DNA of 64,000 nt from Chamaecyparis obtusa (Eukaryota; Streptophyta; Pinopsida; Cupressales; Cupressaceae): positions 248,001 through 312,000 of the forward strand of contig BSBK01003256.1 in the NCBI GenBank assembly GCA_027943335.1. Direction: 5' to 3'. This document shows positions 44,366-56,199 of the stretch, piece after piece. A program made the translations under genes and the position numbers. Each line of letters begins with the position of its first letter. Position 1 is the first letter of the stretch. A model generated the notes under the pieces. The model had not been told where the DNA came from. It did no database searches and saw only the letters and a list, made by a program, of their open reading frames with translations.

Positions 44366-45814
44366 TGTAATGTCTCCTCATTCACTGACAATACCAATGG
44401 CATATTTATAGGGGTGAACTGTGGCACAGGAATGAACTCAAAAAACTCCATGGGACTTCAAGAATACATCAATGGAGGGTTGGCATTGGAAGTCACCAGT
44501 CCTGACTGCTTTAGATTGAAATGATAAACTCTTTATCCTTACATTCCATGGTAAATACAAAACGTGTGCTCAGAATTACCAATCCGTAGACAGAAGTAAA
44601 CTTCCTCAAAAAAAAGCAATAATATTAATTGGAATCAATGCTCTAATCCTTGATGTGTTACCGAGTGACATGCTACGTTCCAAAGGTATTGGCTAACAGT
44701 CGCTGTATCAGACTTGTCCTTGTAGTGACTGTGTAGAAAGTGGTCTATATCAGAACCCAAAAAGATGCAAGCTTCTCCTTCTCCAAGGTCACGATCCCAC
44801 ACAATCTTAAGTTCTCTTATGGTGGAAAAAGTTGATTCACATGTTCCGACAATAATTCGGCACAAATGTTTGAACAGAATATCACCTTATACTTGCATAT
44901 GTATTAATCCACGATAATGTGGGCCAAGTATTACACGGCAATGATAGTCCTCATAGCATCCAAACCCCTCCCTATTAGATATGAGTTGGATTACGCCAAA
45001 TTGGAGATGCGAGTCTCTGTATGTTACTTCTGTAGCTTGACTGGAATGCTAGTCTTTAGATCCCTAAACATTCATTATAGACTCCCAGCGTAGTTGGATT
45101 CTAATGCAATACAAAGATCCCCGTGATTTCATTTGGATGTGGCAAATGCCAGAATTTAAGTGGCGTGATATAATATGGATCACCTTATCAGTAGATATAT
45201 GAATGCCATCTATTATCTTTTAAAGATGAATCGCCAAGTCTGAGGAAGAATATAACACTGAAACAGTATGTTTTATCCTCTTCCAAATCTACACTAAGTA
45301 ATTCCTCCATGGCAACTATTGCTCAATGATGATCCTTCTCCATTGATACCCCCTTTCCCTTCTTGTTATCTTTACCCATTTATACCCAAATGGGGTGGGG
45401 AAAAGAAACGACTACTATGGTCGAGTCGTTTGCCTTAAGTGGCTTGCTTTAGTTTTTAATCCATAGTTCCCATTCACTATTTTTATATTTAACATATAGT
45501 TTAGATATTATATATTTAGTGTTTGGTATATATATATATATATATTTCAGAATTATAACATTGATATACATTATATTATTATCTCAATAATATATTATTA
45601 TATTCACAATAATATATTATTCTATTTATATTTTATATGATTATTTTAATATATACATTATTTTAATAATATATTATTATATTACAAATAGATTATATTC
45701 CTTTTATTTATTAAATTTTATTTTATTAAAATTATTATTATCCTTTATTTAATAATTTTCTATTATTTAATTATCATTTATTATTAAATTCTATTTCAAA
45801 ATGGGGACATCACA
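44366..45814 (+). mobile_element. solo LTR, 1449 bp
   Basis: It begins TGTAATGTCTCC and ends GGGGACATCACA, with a perfect 5-bp target duplication TATTC (44361-44365, 45815-45819). The termini form an inverted repeat of about eleven bases with one or two mismatches, typical of LTRs. No second LTR or interior accompanies it. The right third is extremely AT-rich. Confidence 0.82.
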
Positions 45815-45982
45815 TATTCTATGGCATGTTCCTAGATAGTTGTTTACTTGTTTGATGCTTGAGAATGTTTGGGATGGAATGTGACCTAAGTTGCTGAACC
45901 AGAATGGAGTACCCAGGCACGGTGTGCTAGTACAACAACAAAAAATTGGGAACTAGGTAAGTCCATACAATAAAACATATTA

Positions 45983-46004
45983 CACACACACGCACACACA
46001 CACA
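45983..46004. repeat. (CA)n microsatellite
   Basis: Eleven CA-type units with one CG interruption. Confidence 0.9.
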
Positions 46005-46602
46005 GCCTGTTTATGGGGCTGGAAGGGCTGGTCCTACTGTGAGGTTCTCACACCATCGCCGCATTGCAAATTGCAAATGGGGACCCCCACTTTTTGCTTT
46101 GGTAGTAGGAATAGTGGTCTTAGTTGGTGGCAATTTTCAAGTCTCCAAGTCGAAGGGATGAGTTTGGGCAACTTTGGCTTGCTGGGATGTGAGCGAGAGC
46201 TGGGCTAAGCTAGCCAAGAATGAGTCGAAATCAAAAGATTTGTGATGAAATGAGTTAGAACCTTTTGAAAATCATTGTTCCAGTTTCTATTTTATCTTAG
46301 AAGGTCAAGGAAGGTTATGGGAGGTAACGGTGTTGGAGGTGTGCTGAATCCTGAAATTTGGTTGTAGTCTGGAATTTTTTGGAAATCCCTGAAATCTAAA
46401 ATCTTTATTATAACTCCTATGAACCTGAAACCTATCTCAAACATCCTGACAATATTTATATAAAATATAACATTTAGTATAAGAAATATCTCTATTTCTT
46501 ATACTTAATGTTATATTTTATATAAATCACTTCACCCTCCGAGCTGAAGAAATTGGCTTGAAGAATTGGAAGTTAACTTGCAAAATAAAAATCCTGACAC
46601 TA

Positions 46603-47779
46603 GATTGGAATCCGACCACCTCTCAGGATTCTCAATCTCGACAGCCCCCAAATCTCCGCCCATGCCTAGAGGTATTTCAATGATGAACTTCAACTCCAAG
46701 TTGATAAAATGATAAAAGTTGAGGATGAGAGATGAGAATCAAATGAAACCTTGAAGGAGAGTGATCTGATTTGAAGCAGAGTGAGGATGAAAAATCCGAA
46801 CTTGGAATGAATTTCAGTCAACCAAAATACAATTTCAGATTCAGCAGTATATGAAATCACCTTTGGAAATCAGATTGAAACTGAGTTGAAAAGAATGAAT
46901 CCCAACTTAGGGGCAGAATCCGCCCACTAGTCAGGATTCCTAATCCTGACTCACTTGAAATTTCTGCCTCCTAATCCACAGCAACCAAAGAAAGGTAATT
47001 TGAGCCTAAGTTGAGTCGTTGATTCAAGGCAAAAAATAATGATTTCAATCCATGGCAAGGTCAGATTCGAATCAAGTAGAGAACGATAACATTGGGAGTA
47101 CAAGACTTGTGATTTAGGATGGCAAAAGAACAATCCCAAGGGAAGGGCAGAATCCACCCTCCTCTTGGGTTGCTTTATCACATGTATCAAAATTCCACCA
47201 TGCAAAATCCTGACTTGCATCCAAATTCCGCCCCATACTAAGCTGAGTTTCATGAGAAGAGGGAGAAGTAAATTGATTTTGTGGCCTAGGATGTGAAAGG
47301 GTTGAATTGAGAATGAGTGAAAGGCCCCAACAAAGAAGTTTTCAACAGCAATTACATCACAAATCAGATCCAAAACCAAGTGAAGAATGAGAAATTGGGA
47401 GAGATCAAGTCAGATCATGAGGACTAGCAAAGGTGAGAATGTGAAAGCAAAATCCTTAAAAGGGGTCGGAATCCGACCACCTCTTGGGATTCTTAATCTC
47501 GAGAGGGGGCAAAATTCTGCTCCAAAATGCTAGCAAAATCCTGAAATACCTATGATTTCCACCATGAATTCGGTGGTGTTTGAGATACATACTAGACCCC
47601 AATTCACTTAAGATGGATGAAGATGAAGGCTAAGGGTAAATGGTGATAGTGTTTTGGAGAATAAGAGTGGTTGGGAGGAACAAAATGATGATAAATGGCA
47701 ATGAGAATTCAAGTGAAATGTTGGACAAATCCCAACTAAGGGGTGGAATCCACCCCCTAGTCAGGATTCATAATCCTGA
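46603..47779 (+). repeat. array of paired hairpins (five units)
   Basis: Five units, about 230-320 bp apart, begin near 46603, 46910, 47144, 47464 and 47740. Each has a stem of the form G-rich, GGA, A, TCC, C-rich, followed within about ten bases (except the third) by a second palindrome around CAGGATT and AATCCTGA. Clear cases are GGTCGGA-A-TCCGACC at 47464-47478, GGGGTGGA-A-TCCACCCC at 47740-47756, and TCAGGATT-CAT-AATCCTGA at 47761-47779. Stem sequences differ between units but mostly remain complementary. The array lies upstream of a TATA box at 47943, so it is probably the U3 of an LTR. Confidence 0.75.
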
Positions 47780-47936
47780 TACACCTCCAATTTCCGCCCA
47801 GAGGTATAGGTGTCGAGAACAAATCAGTGGGGGATTGGAAAAAGAGGTCACATAACATGATTTCAAGGCTAAAAACTTGCCTTTTCGTCCCAATCATTTT
47901 CATCGGCCCAAACTAAGACAGCCCCTTTCAATTTTT

Positions 47937-47956
47937 GAATTGCCTATATAAGGAAG
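47937..47956 (+). promoter_or_regulatory. LTR-type core promoter
   Basis: AATTGCCTATATAAGGAAG contains a good TATA box, and the same 19 bases occur in the chromovirus LTR promoter on the - strand. It is followed by a pyrimidine-rich segment with TCTCTCTCTTC, compatible with a transcription start. Confidence 0.6.
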
Positions 47957-49312
47957 ATGGAGACAACTCATTTTCTCATCAATTGCAAGCAAGATCTCTC
48001 TCTTCTAAGGGTAGCGACTTCCTTCAAAAGCAGTGAATTCATGTTTAGCAGAGATTTCATGATGGGAGTTGTGGAGAGAAAACATCACTGATTTTCCATG
48101 GAAATCAGAGATAAAGTGCTGGAGAAAAGGCAAAATCTGGGCAGATATATAAGCATCAGGCTCAATTAAACCCAAAACTTGGAGAAAATCAGAAGTTGAG
48201 GCCATTCTATATCAAAATCAGAACTTAAGATTTGCAAAAAGAAAGAGAAATTTGATCTTGAACCAAAGAAACTCCATGATCAAAGTGCATTTTATCTCCT
48301 TACTTTGATGAGAATTCTTGATCAAATAGCTTTAATACTAGAAAAGTTGGATCTAGATGCATTTCCATATCATGTGAACTTTAAGATTTCTCTCATGTCA
48401 TTTATTCGCATCATTTTGTGGGCTTAATGCAATTTTCTTTTTCGTTTTTGCAAGGTAATCTATGAAAAGGGAGAAGCTTGGAGAGCAAGGAGTTGATGGC
48501 AAGGCCAAGTTCAAAACTACAAGCAAGGAGATGGCTCGAGGACAAGAAAGATAATGCTCAAGATTGAAAGTACGAATTCAAAGATCAAGATCAAGCTCAA
48601 GGCCTTCAAATGAGGAGGTTCAAAATCAGATTATCGAAGTGCAAATTCAAGGCAAGATCAAGATAGAGTTCAAGAAAGCAAGTCTACAAGTACATAAAAT
48701 TTATCATCAACTTGAATTTCCTCCAGAAATCCAAGTTCACTTTGAAAAGATCCAGCTACATAAAAAATCGAAAGAGACATCAAGTTTACAAGTACAAGCA
48801 AGTTCAAATCATGGCAATGAGAAAATTCCAAGAGTAGAGGATGGAGAAAATTTGAAAAGATGAAGCAATTTGGGAATATGCTATCACAAGCAAAGGTTTG
48901 ATAATGTTGAGTATCAAGAGATATTTTATCATCACCAAAGCATATTGGGGGATCACTATCATCAGTTGCAATTTTTGTTTGCGCCCACTTGCTTTCAACC
49001 AATCAGAGGACTCCAATTACACGTGTCCAAGCACATTCAATCATATCATGCCAAGCGTATATATTTTCTCATTGGCTCTCAAGAGCATTGTAATTTTCTT
49101 ATTGGCCCACAGGGTGGTGCCTTCATGTAATTGGATGATAGTGTGGCAACCCTAATTAGGGTTTAAAAGGGGTAAATCTTGGCCCTTCATTGTAACTGAA
49201 CTATAAAAGGCCAAGGCCTCCTCATTTGTAACACATGAGATTAGGAGATTAGAGAGGAGATATAGATTAGAGGTAGAGTAGGAGAGTAGACGTGATTCGC
49301 TGAACTCAATCA
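47957..49312 (+). mobile_element. LTR-like region downstream of the hairpin array
   Basis: Purine-rich sequence with repeated CAAGATCAAG and AAGTTCAAG phrases (48540-48840), a second TATA-like CTATAAAAGG at about 49202, and AACCCTAATTAGGGTTT at 49148-49164 (a palindrome). This is typical of the U3, R and U5 of plant Gypsy LTRs. No boundaries or target duplication were found, and it may be two overlapping LTRs. Confidence 0.4.
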
Positions 49313-49450
49313 ATGTCATGCATCATCCCTCAAATTTTGGAATGCATAGAGAGTCTAGAAGATTTCACCATATCTCACATCTACCAAGAAAGAAATAAGT
49401 GGGCAAACTGCCCAAGTTGGCAATCGAGTAAGCAAGTGAAGGAAGTGGTG
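49313..49450 (+). pseudogene. possible retroelement RNase H fragment
   Basis: The frame reads LECIESLEDFTISHIYQERNK, then WANCPSW. The phrase HIYQERNK-WAN resembles the C-terminal HVYREGNKAAD motif of plant retroelement RNase H (RVT_3). It is short and isolated, and the Asp of the motif is replaced. Confidence 0.35.
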
Positions 49451-52055
49451 GTTAGTGATAGCTTTTGGGCACAAGTATATTTGTCTTTTGTGGCACTTGT
49501 TATTAATGTCATTTAATATGTTGACATTTCATCCTACTACCCTAATGCTTGGAGGCAAACAAAAATTGTAATTGATGATAGTGATCCCCCAAGCATCCCA
49601 TGATCATCATGTTCAGCCTATCAATGAGGAGGTGAAAGGTTTCCTTAAGGCCTCCGAGTAAACTTATACAAGAAAAAGGCTGCTCACACTAAGTAGATAG
49701 CATTTGTTAGTACCAATGGCTACAAGAAAGCAAATAGAAACAATGGACTCGCACAAGCTAAACTCGTTGGATAATGGCACTGGCTATTGCAACTAGCTGA
49801 ATGGGCCCGCCTCCCATGCACTTTTAATTTTATGTTTTAAAAGATATTTATATCGTGTGCGCCCTACTGGCTGCATAGCCAGTGCCTTTGATAATAGCAT
49901 AATGGAGGTTTGGCAATGCTACAAACACTTGCCTTTGTCCTCCTTTCTCATGTTGCTAGTTCCTCTGTCGCTGCTAACAAAAGCACCACTTATAGTCCCA
50001 AGCTCTTGTTCATTCTATTAAGAAAAATAGGCCTCTCTCATTGACCAAAAAAGCTAGGTGTTTTCCATAGTGCCATTTGTATTCAAAATTGAATGATAAC
50101 TTGATATCAAGGCATACAAAAACATAATGAAATTTTGAACCTAGAAGGTCACAGCAAATATACGATTAGGACATGTTACTAAATTTGTTCAGATCAACTT
50201 GGTGGAGCCAAATGATTCAAGATCAAAAAGTCATGATAAGGAGCTATTGGGACTGAGAATTTTGATTTTCATTTTTCCATAGATGAATACTCTTAGCATG
50301 ACTAATTTATTATGTTTTGTATTTGCAATGTTCATTTCAGTTTTTATGTTAATTGGATACAAATATTTTTTATGTTAGGAAACAGTATGTTGTACACCTT
50401 GCATAATGATATGTTATTATTTGTGGTGCACCTAGGCGACCTAGGGATGTGTGCATCATATGTTAGATATTTGTGGAGCCACTTTGTGCATCCAAACCCC
50501 CTCATAGGCCCTGCTATTGTTGGGTGATATTGACCAATGTCACAGGGTTCACCGAATTTCATGCTTGAAGTTCGAAATTTGGCAAACATTTGAAATAGGT
50601 ATGAAGTTCATAAAAATTCACGTTTATATTCATATGGAAAAGCACCAATGTTTATTTTGAGAAATATATTTTCGCAAAAACATTTTCGGAAGGGTTTTTT
50701 ACAGGTTTTTAAATAAATTCCAAGCCTATGTCGTTAGAAAATGAGTTTGTTAAGCTAGGGCACACATTTCTTTTGCAGCTAACTTCACGCAATTCATCCA
50801 ATCATTGTATCACGACTGCTAGCAGCTAGGGCATTTCTTTTGTAGTGAGCATTTCTTCTACAATGTGTGATAGAAGCCAGAGGGACCAGCCACACATTTC
50901 TTCTACATGTGATGGGAGCCAAAGGAAGGAACCATGAGCCACACATTCTTTGGAATAAATTTCTTTAGCACAATTTCTTCGACCTTGGGAGCAGTTATTT
51001 GGCACGGATTTCTTCTGCGAATTTTTGTTTATATGTAAATTTAATATTATTTTAATTTTATTATTATATTTATTTTATTTTTAACATCAAGATTTAAAAT
51101 TACAATTTAGTATCTAAGAATTAATATATTTTATATTATATATATATAAGGTGAATTTAATGTCAATTTTTTTTCCTTCTCAAACTTCATCTAAGTTTTA
51201 TTGTTGTCAAACACAAACTTGAATTCAAACCTTGTGACTTAGATATTGATAATGCGACCGATACAGCTAACAACCTTATCAACAATTGCCAATTGCCATT
51301 TGGCGAGCTCGGCCTGATGAGGCTAAGCCCTCAACCCAACCCCCCAATTTTGTGGGGACAGAAACCAACTACCCATGAGGTATAATTTTTTAAAATTTAA
51401 CCTTTTTCATTGCCCTTCGACATCCACCCAAGATAAAAAAAATTAAGATAAAATTTAATTTTTTTCAAGTCCACTACGTGCCACCAATCTTGCATTGTCT
51501 GATGAAGTCAGTTGCATTGTCAACACTTTTTAACCTCCTCTATGGCCAAATTGGGCATTTTTTCAAAAAGGCATAGCCAAAGCTTTCACCCCAAGCATCA
51601 ATTTTTCAACTTTTGAAAGTTGTCAAAATCTGAGCACTTTGCTATGGTACCGATAGTTTTTTCCAAATTTCCCTATTTTGACTTAGAAATGCAAGCTGAA
51701 ATCAGGTTTGCCTTTTAGATTTGGAGATGTGATAACTTGTTAATACGGAATTGGATTTTGTATGTATAGTCAATAAAAAGGATGTTCAACAAACTATACA
51801 ATAGATCAAGTTTAGAGATGTTTTGATGTGAGTTGTTCACCAATATTTCTACTTGATTTATTCATTTGTCTCCGTTACTATGGTCCTTTGTGAGTTTGTA
51901 GCAAATCAAATATGAGATGAGTTGATGTTTACGTCATTGAAACTTACATTTATATCTTTAATTATCTTTGTTTGACATGGTTTCCAATATATTGTTGAAT
52001 TTATATGTTGCATTATGAGATCTACTTCTTGTGTGATGTTGCAAGTTGTCTATGC
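49451..52055. other. no gene seen; probable old retroelement DNA
   Basis: Repeated CACATTTCTTCTAC phrases near 50760-50960 and a TGTCACAGGGTTCACC phrase at 50537 suggest old LTR material. No coding sequence was supported. Confidence 0.35.
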
Positions 52056-53491
52056 TTATGCATTGCATATATAACTTGAATGTGGGTTGTGTACACCCAT
52101 AGATATTTCAATGTGGATGCAAATTCTGATTTGTGGTCTGGATTGGTCACATTGCATTAGTTTCATAATCACTTCAAGGTGGAGAGATTGGTGACTTGAC
52201 ACAATGGGACCTATACTTGTTGACCATGTAATGCAAAGTTGCGTGATGCAGTGGGAGTTTGATGCCAGTACAATTGGTGTAGATGATGATGCCATGGATG
52301 TTCCTTATGCCATTAGGAATTTGGCATGACATGATTAGGACTTTTAATGGGAGCTTTTGATAGTGATAGTTTGACTATGTTATATTTCTTCTCAGTTAGG
52401 AGATCATGGTTTTACTTTACCCTTTGGAAACTCTTGTTGTTGTGTTGGGACCATGGATGATCTTCAATTAGAAGATGTTTATCATGATACCATGTGTAGC
52501 TCGGTATCACAGCTCGATGAAAGCATTTGGCAATGATGTAGATTCATCATTTGATGACGGATGATCTTCTACAGTGTTTGTTGGTGTCGTGGAAGAGTTA
52601 TTGGATCTTGTTTCTTATATGCAATGAAAATTTATCGATATCTTTGATTCCATTGAAATAAGATTGGTATACTCGTGTGTTTTGGAGATGTTGGCATCTT
52701 GACACCATGGAGGACTCTTGGAGTCTTTGGTGAAGGGGTTGGTTGTGATTTTTTAGCATGGCAGGTGCTCTTAGGAGCAAACATGTTCATTGCACCATAT
52801 GATCTTTTGAGGATATGTTAGATCATGAAGTCATGATCACATTCTTGTTTCTACAGTCGAAGCCTTGACAATGATATTGTAGGTTCTCTTGCTTTTGAGT
52901 ACACTGGTCAATTGCTTGGGAGCTTCATGACTTGGTTATCTTGGAGGAGCATTCTCATTCCCCACTCTTAGTCTACTCGGCAGTATGGTTTCAACATGCA
53001 TTATGGTTTATGCTTTGTCTTCTCATGGATATGGAACTTGAGCTAAGGTCATTTAGTTTTCAATGGTTCACTTAAGGAATGTATGGCACATTTATCTCAT
53101 GCATATGAGTTTATTTATAATGTCATCCATTAATGAGGGATTCTTGAGATGTTTTGGGCTTATTCTCTTGGTTTGGGAATGGATTATTTGATTCATCTTC
53201 CTTTGGTTTGAGATGGATACATCTTGGTTATGGTTAGATGTGGACAATGCTTTTCTCTTTGGAGTTTTAATGAAGATCATACTTGACACAACTTGAGCAT
53301 TTAAAGGTGTGTTGTTGGAGGACAAGCTACATGCTTTCATTTGTAGGTTCTCTCTTTGGTCTTGTTCTTCTACTTGAATGTTTGTATGGTTTTCTTCTTC
53401 TTGTTGGATGTTTGTAGTCACATGACATCGGATTTAAGGTTTGTGTGGACTTGTTGCGATCACTATGTTTGTGGTCATGTGTTGTTTATTG
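52056..53491 (+). pseudogene. badly decayed Copia-like coding region
   Basis: Most frames are broken. Near 53240-53285 the + strand reads LDVDNAFLFGVL, close to the MDVKNAFLHGDL motif of Copia reverse transcriptase. Downstream, in a shifted frame, comes SLFGLVLL and LECLYGF-like text. Upstream there is no confident integrase match. The hAT-like element at 53492 inserted immediately after it. Confidence 0.35.
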
Positions 53492-54289
53492 CATAGTTTG
53501 AAGACTCTCCAAGTAATCTTTAAGACTCTTCAAACTCCCAAGCCCTTGAGTAGGCTAAGTCAAGTCGACGAGACTCCCACGTCGAGTCTAACCTTGTCTT
53601 GGAAAGCATTTAGTTGAGTCTTGCTCCAAGACTCTTCGTGTCTCAAGATTGGACTCTTGAGCCTTGAGGTCAAACTCTTCCTTCTAATGCTTGGACATAA
53701 CAATTGTGCTTTTTACGTGAAAATTCAACTTTTTTTGGTCATTTTTTGCTCTTATTCACTGATTTCACCTAGTGAAGCATCAACATAAAAAGAAGATGAT
53801 TTAAGAAGAGAAATTTTAGCATTTGAAGTTGATCAAATCGTCAAATAGAAGCAGCAAAATTCGATGCAATGGAAGAAAACAAGAAGGTTTTGAAGAAGCA
53901 TCTACCATCATTTGATATACTAGGAGGTGAAAGACAAAAATGCAGATTGTATTTGGTTGTTTTTTTCATTTTGACATATCATCATATTTAAATAGTTATA
54001 ATGTTGTTATATATTTATTATTTATAGTTTTGTTGTATTACAGTGTATTGTTCGACTTCAAAACTATGAAATTTCAAATTTTGAGAGCTTGAGGATCATG
54101 TGACATGTGATGTTTGAATTATGACAAATTAATAAAATTAGACCTTTATGTTTTGTAAATGCATTAATTTCTTTTTTTGTGTAATTATGAAGTTTTTTTT
54201 TGGGTTGTGTTTACGCCAAGTTTAGTCTCGAATCCGAGTCAAAATTTTGGGTTGTCAAGTCGAATCCAAGTTCAAGTCTTCAAATTATG
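53492..54289. mobile_element. hAT-like non-autonomous element, GACTC type, 798 bp
   Basis: It begins CATAGTTTGAAGACT and ends AGTCTTCAAATTATG (a terminal inverted repeat with one mismatch in 15), flanked by a perfect 8-bp duplication GTTTATTG (53484-53491, 54290-54297). The left 200 bp is crowded with GACTC, GAGTC, AAGTC and CAAGACT motifs, and the right 70 bp has the same motifs reversed. The core is AT-rich without a transposase frame. The layout equals that of the 22525 and 38990 elements with a different motif. Confidence 0.9.
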
Positions 54290-54297
54290 GTTTATTG

Positions 54298-55886
54298 TTC
54301 TTTAGGGACAACATCAAGGTTCCTATCTCTGTTTCTGTTGTGTATAGAAAACTTGGGAGAGTTAAGGAAACTATGTTAGATTTAGCTGTGAAACCACCCA
54401 AGATCAAAATGACTGAATGGTGCAAGAGCACCTAGGGTCTTTAGGCTACCCTAGTCTTAGATTTTTGGCTTGTAGTGACCTTAGCCAAGTCACTGTTTAA
54501 TAAGGACTATGAAGAGTCCCACGTGTGTGTGTGAAGTCTAGCAAGTCATTAGGAAGGTTGGTTAAGTGTTTGTCTAAGCCTTCCCAAGACTTGTCTAGTT
54601 TTGGTTTCTTTGTGAAAATTGCTACCTTAGTGTTCTAAGTGGTCAAAGGATAGTTTGACTTCCCAAAATGAGGGAATGAAGGAGGAAAAAAGGCCTAATA
54701 AGGTTAGCTATACCATTGAGGTCAGTTGGAACTCATTTGAGTGATCCAAGCAAGCTTGACAACAAAAGTTGTCAAAGTTGTCAATGACAAGTTTGCAACT
54801 TTGAAAAGTTGTCATGACAAGAAATCAGCAAAATGCCTTAAGAAGGGTAGAATCAGTTAGGGATCCGTTTGGACAGTTTTGCTCAGACTTCCTAACCTAT
54901 TTAAGTCATATTCCGACCAAAGAAGAAGGTTGGCAATTTTTGTAATGTTTTGTTTTTTAAGTTAATTCATTGGTGTTTCTCTGCAAATCCAAAATAGTGT
55001 GAAGAGCTCGATCATCCTATGTGTTATGGATTGATCTGAGACTAATCCTTGCATGTTAATTTAGTATTGTGTATCTAGTTTCATTTGGTGTGTGTATCTA
55101 GGATTAGGATTGTTCTTCTTTGCTTTCAATAAGTCTTTCGCCCTAGGTGAGTCACAGTGAACCCGGCTAGGTAACTTGACTGTTGCAAACAGTGGATGGA
55201 AGGCTTCGAGGATTGGTAGACTCAATCCAATGATAAGGAAGTGAAGAACAGAGGTTAAAGACCCATTGTTGTGAAGGAGAAGTATTGAACAATCCTGTGG
55301 AGTGAGGAAGAGCCAGAACAACAAAGTGATCAGAGAAAAAGCCATTAGCCCTTACAAAAAGGGTCAGAAATAGAAAGGTGTTGTACGGATGCAATGAGAC
55401 CTAGAAACCCAAAAAATCTTCAGGGCCTTCAAAAAGGGTGTCAGAATATCCAATTTGTTTAGGCACTTGTGTGGAGGGCTATAGAGTTATAGCCCGAAAG
55501 GTGAGTTAGAAGACCTAATTAGGCATAATTGGGGCTTGTAGCCTTTTTGCCTAAGTTTGAAGAGATCGACTCTTGATCGTAGAGGGTTGGAGGCTAGAAC
55601 ACCTCAAAACCATTCAAGAAGAACCTTTAGAATGCCTTCCATCTAATTTGCAAAGATTTTCAATTTGATAGTATTTGGTGATGGACTTAGGGAGATGAGT
55701 CCATGGGGAGTACAAGGAGTCAGTGTTGAGTTTGCAACTTGGTAGTGAGGTCTTGGAGAGAGAGAGGAGATTATGGGAAGAATCCCTCTAAGAGTAGGGT
55801 CTTAGAAGAACCCTAAATAGGTCAGGAGAAGGACCTAGAGGAAGTCCTAGAGAAAGAGGACTAGGAACAAGTAACCTACACCAACA
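54298..55886. other. probable LTR-type DNA; no gene seen
   Basis: If the polypurine tract at 55887 is real, the - strand from 55886 (beginning TGTTGGTGTAGG) leftwards is the 3' LTR of the Copia remnant that follows. The left end was not found. Confidence 0.35.
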
Positions 55887-55897
55887 CCCCCTTTAAG
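55887..55897 (-). promoter_or_regulatory. possible polypurine tract
   Basis: On the - strand CTTAAAGGGGG directly precedes TGTTGG, a plausible LTR start. Confidence 0.45.
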
Positions 55898-56199
55898 AAT
55901 AGCTTTGGTGGGTGATACACACAGAGATGGGTCTTGGCTACAAGGCCATGTTAGGTACCCATGTACAAAACAATCTCTTGCAAACGAAGAAAAGGAGAAA
56001 ACCCAACGGGACAAAACCCCTCCCCAAAAGAGAGAAGAAAACAAGTTTCCCAACACAAGAAAGAATCTCATGCAAGGAAGAAAACACCTCCAAAATAGAA
56101 AGGATAAGAAAGACTATGTAGCCTTTCCACAAATAATCAATTGTGCCAATGGTTGTTGCTCAAAACTTGATGTAGAAGATGGACCACGATCATCAAACA

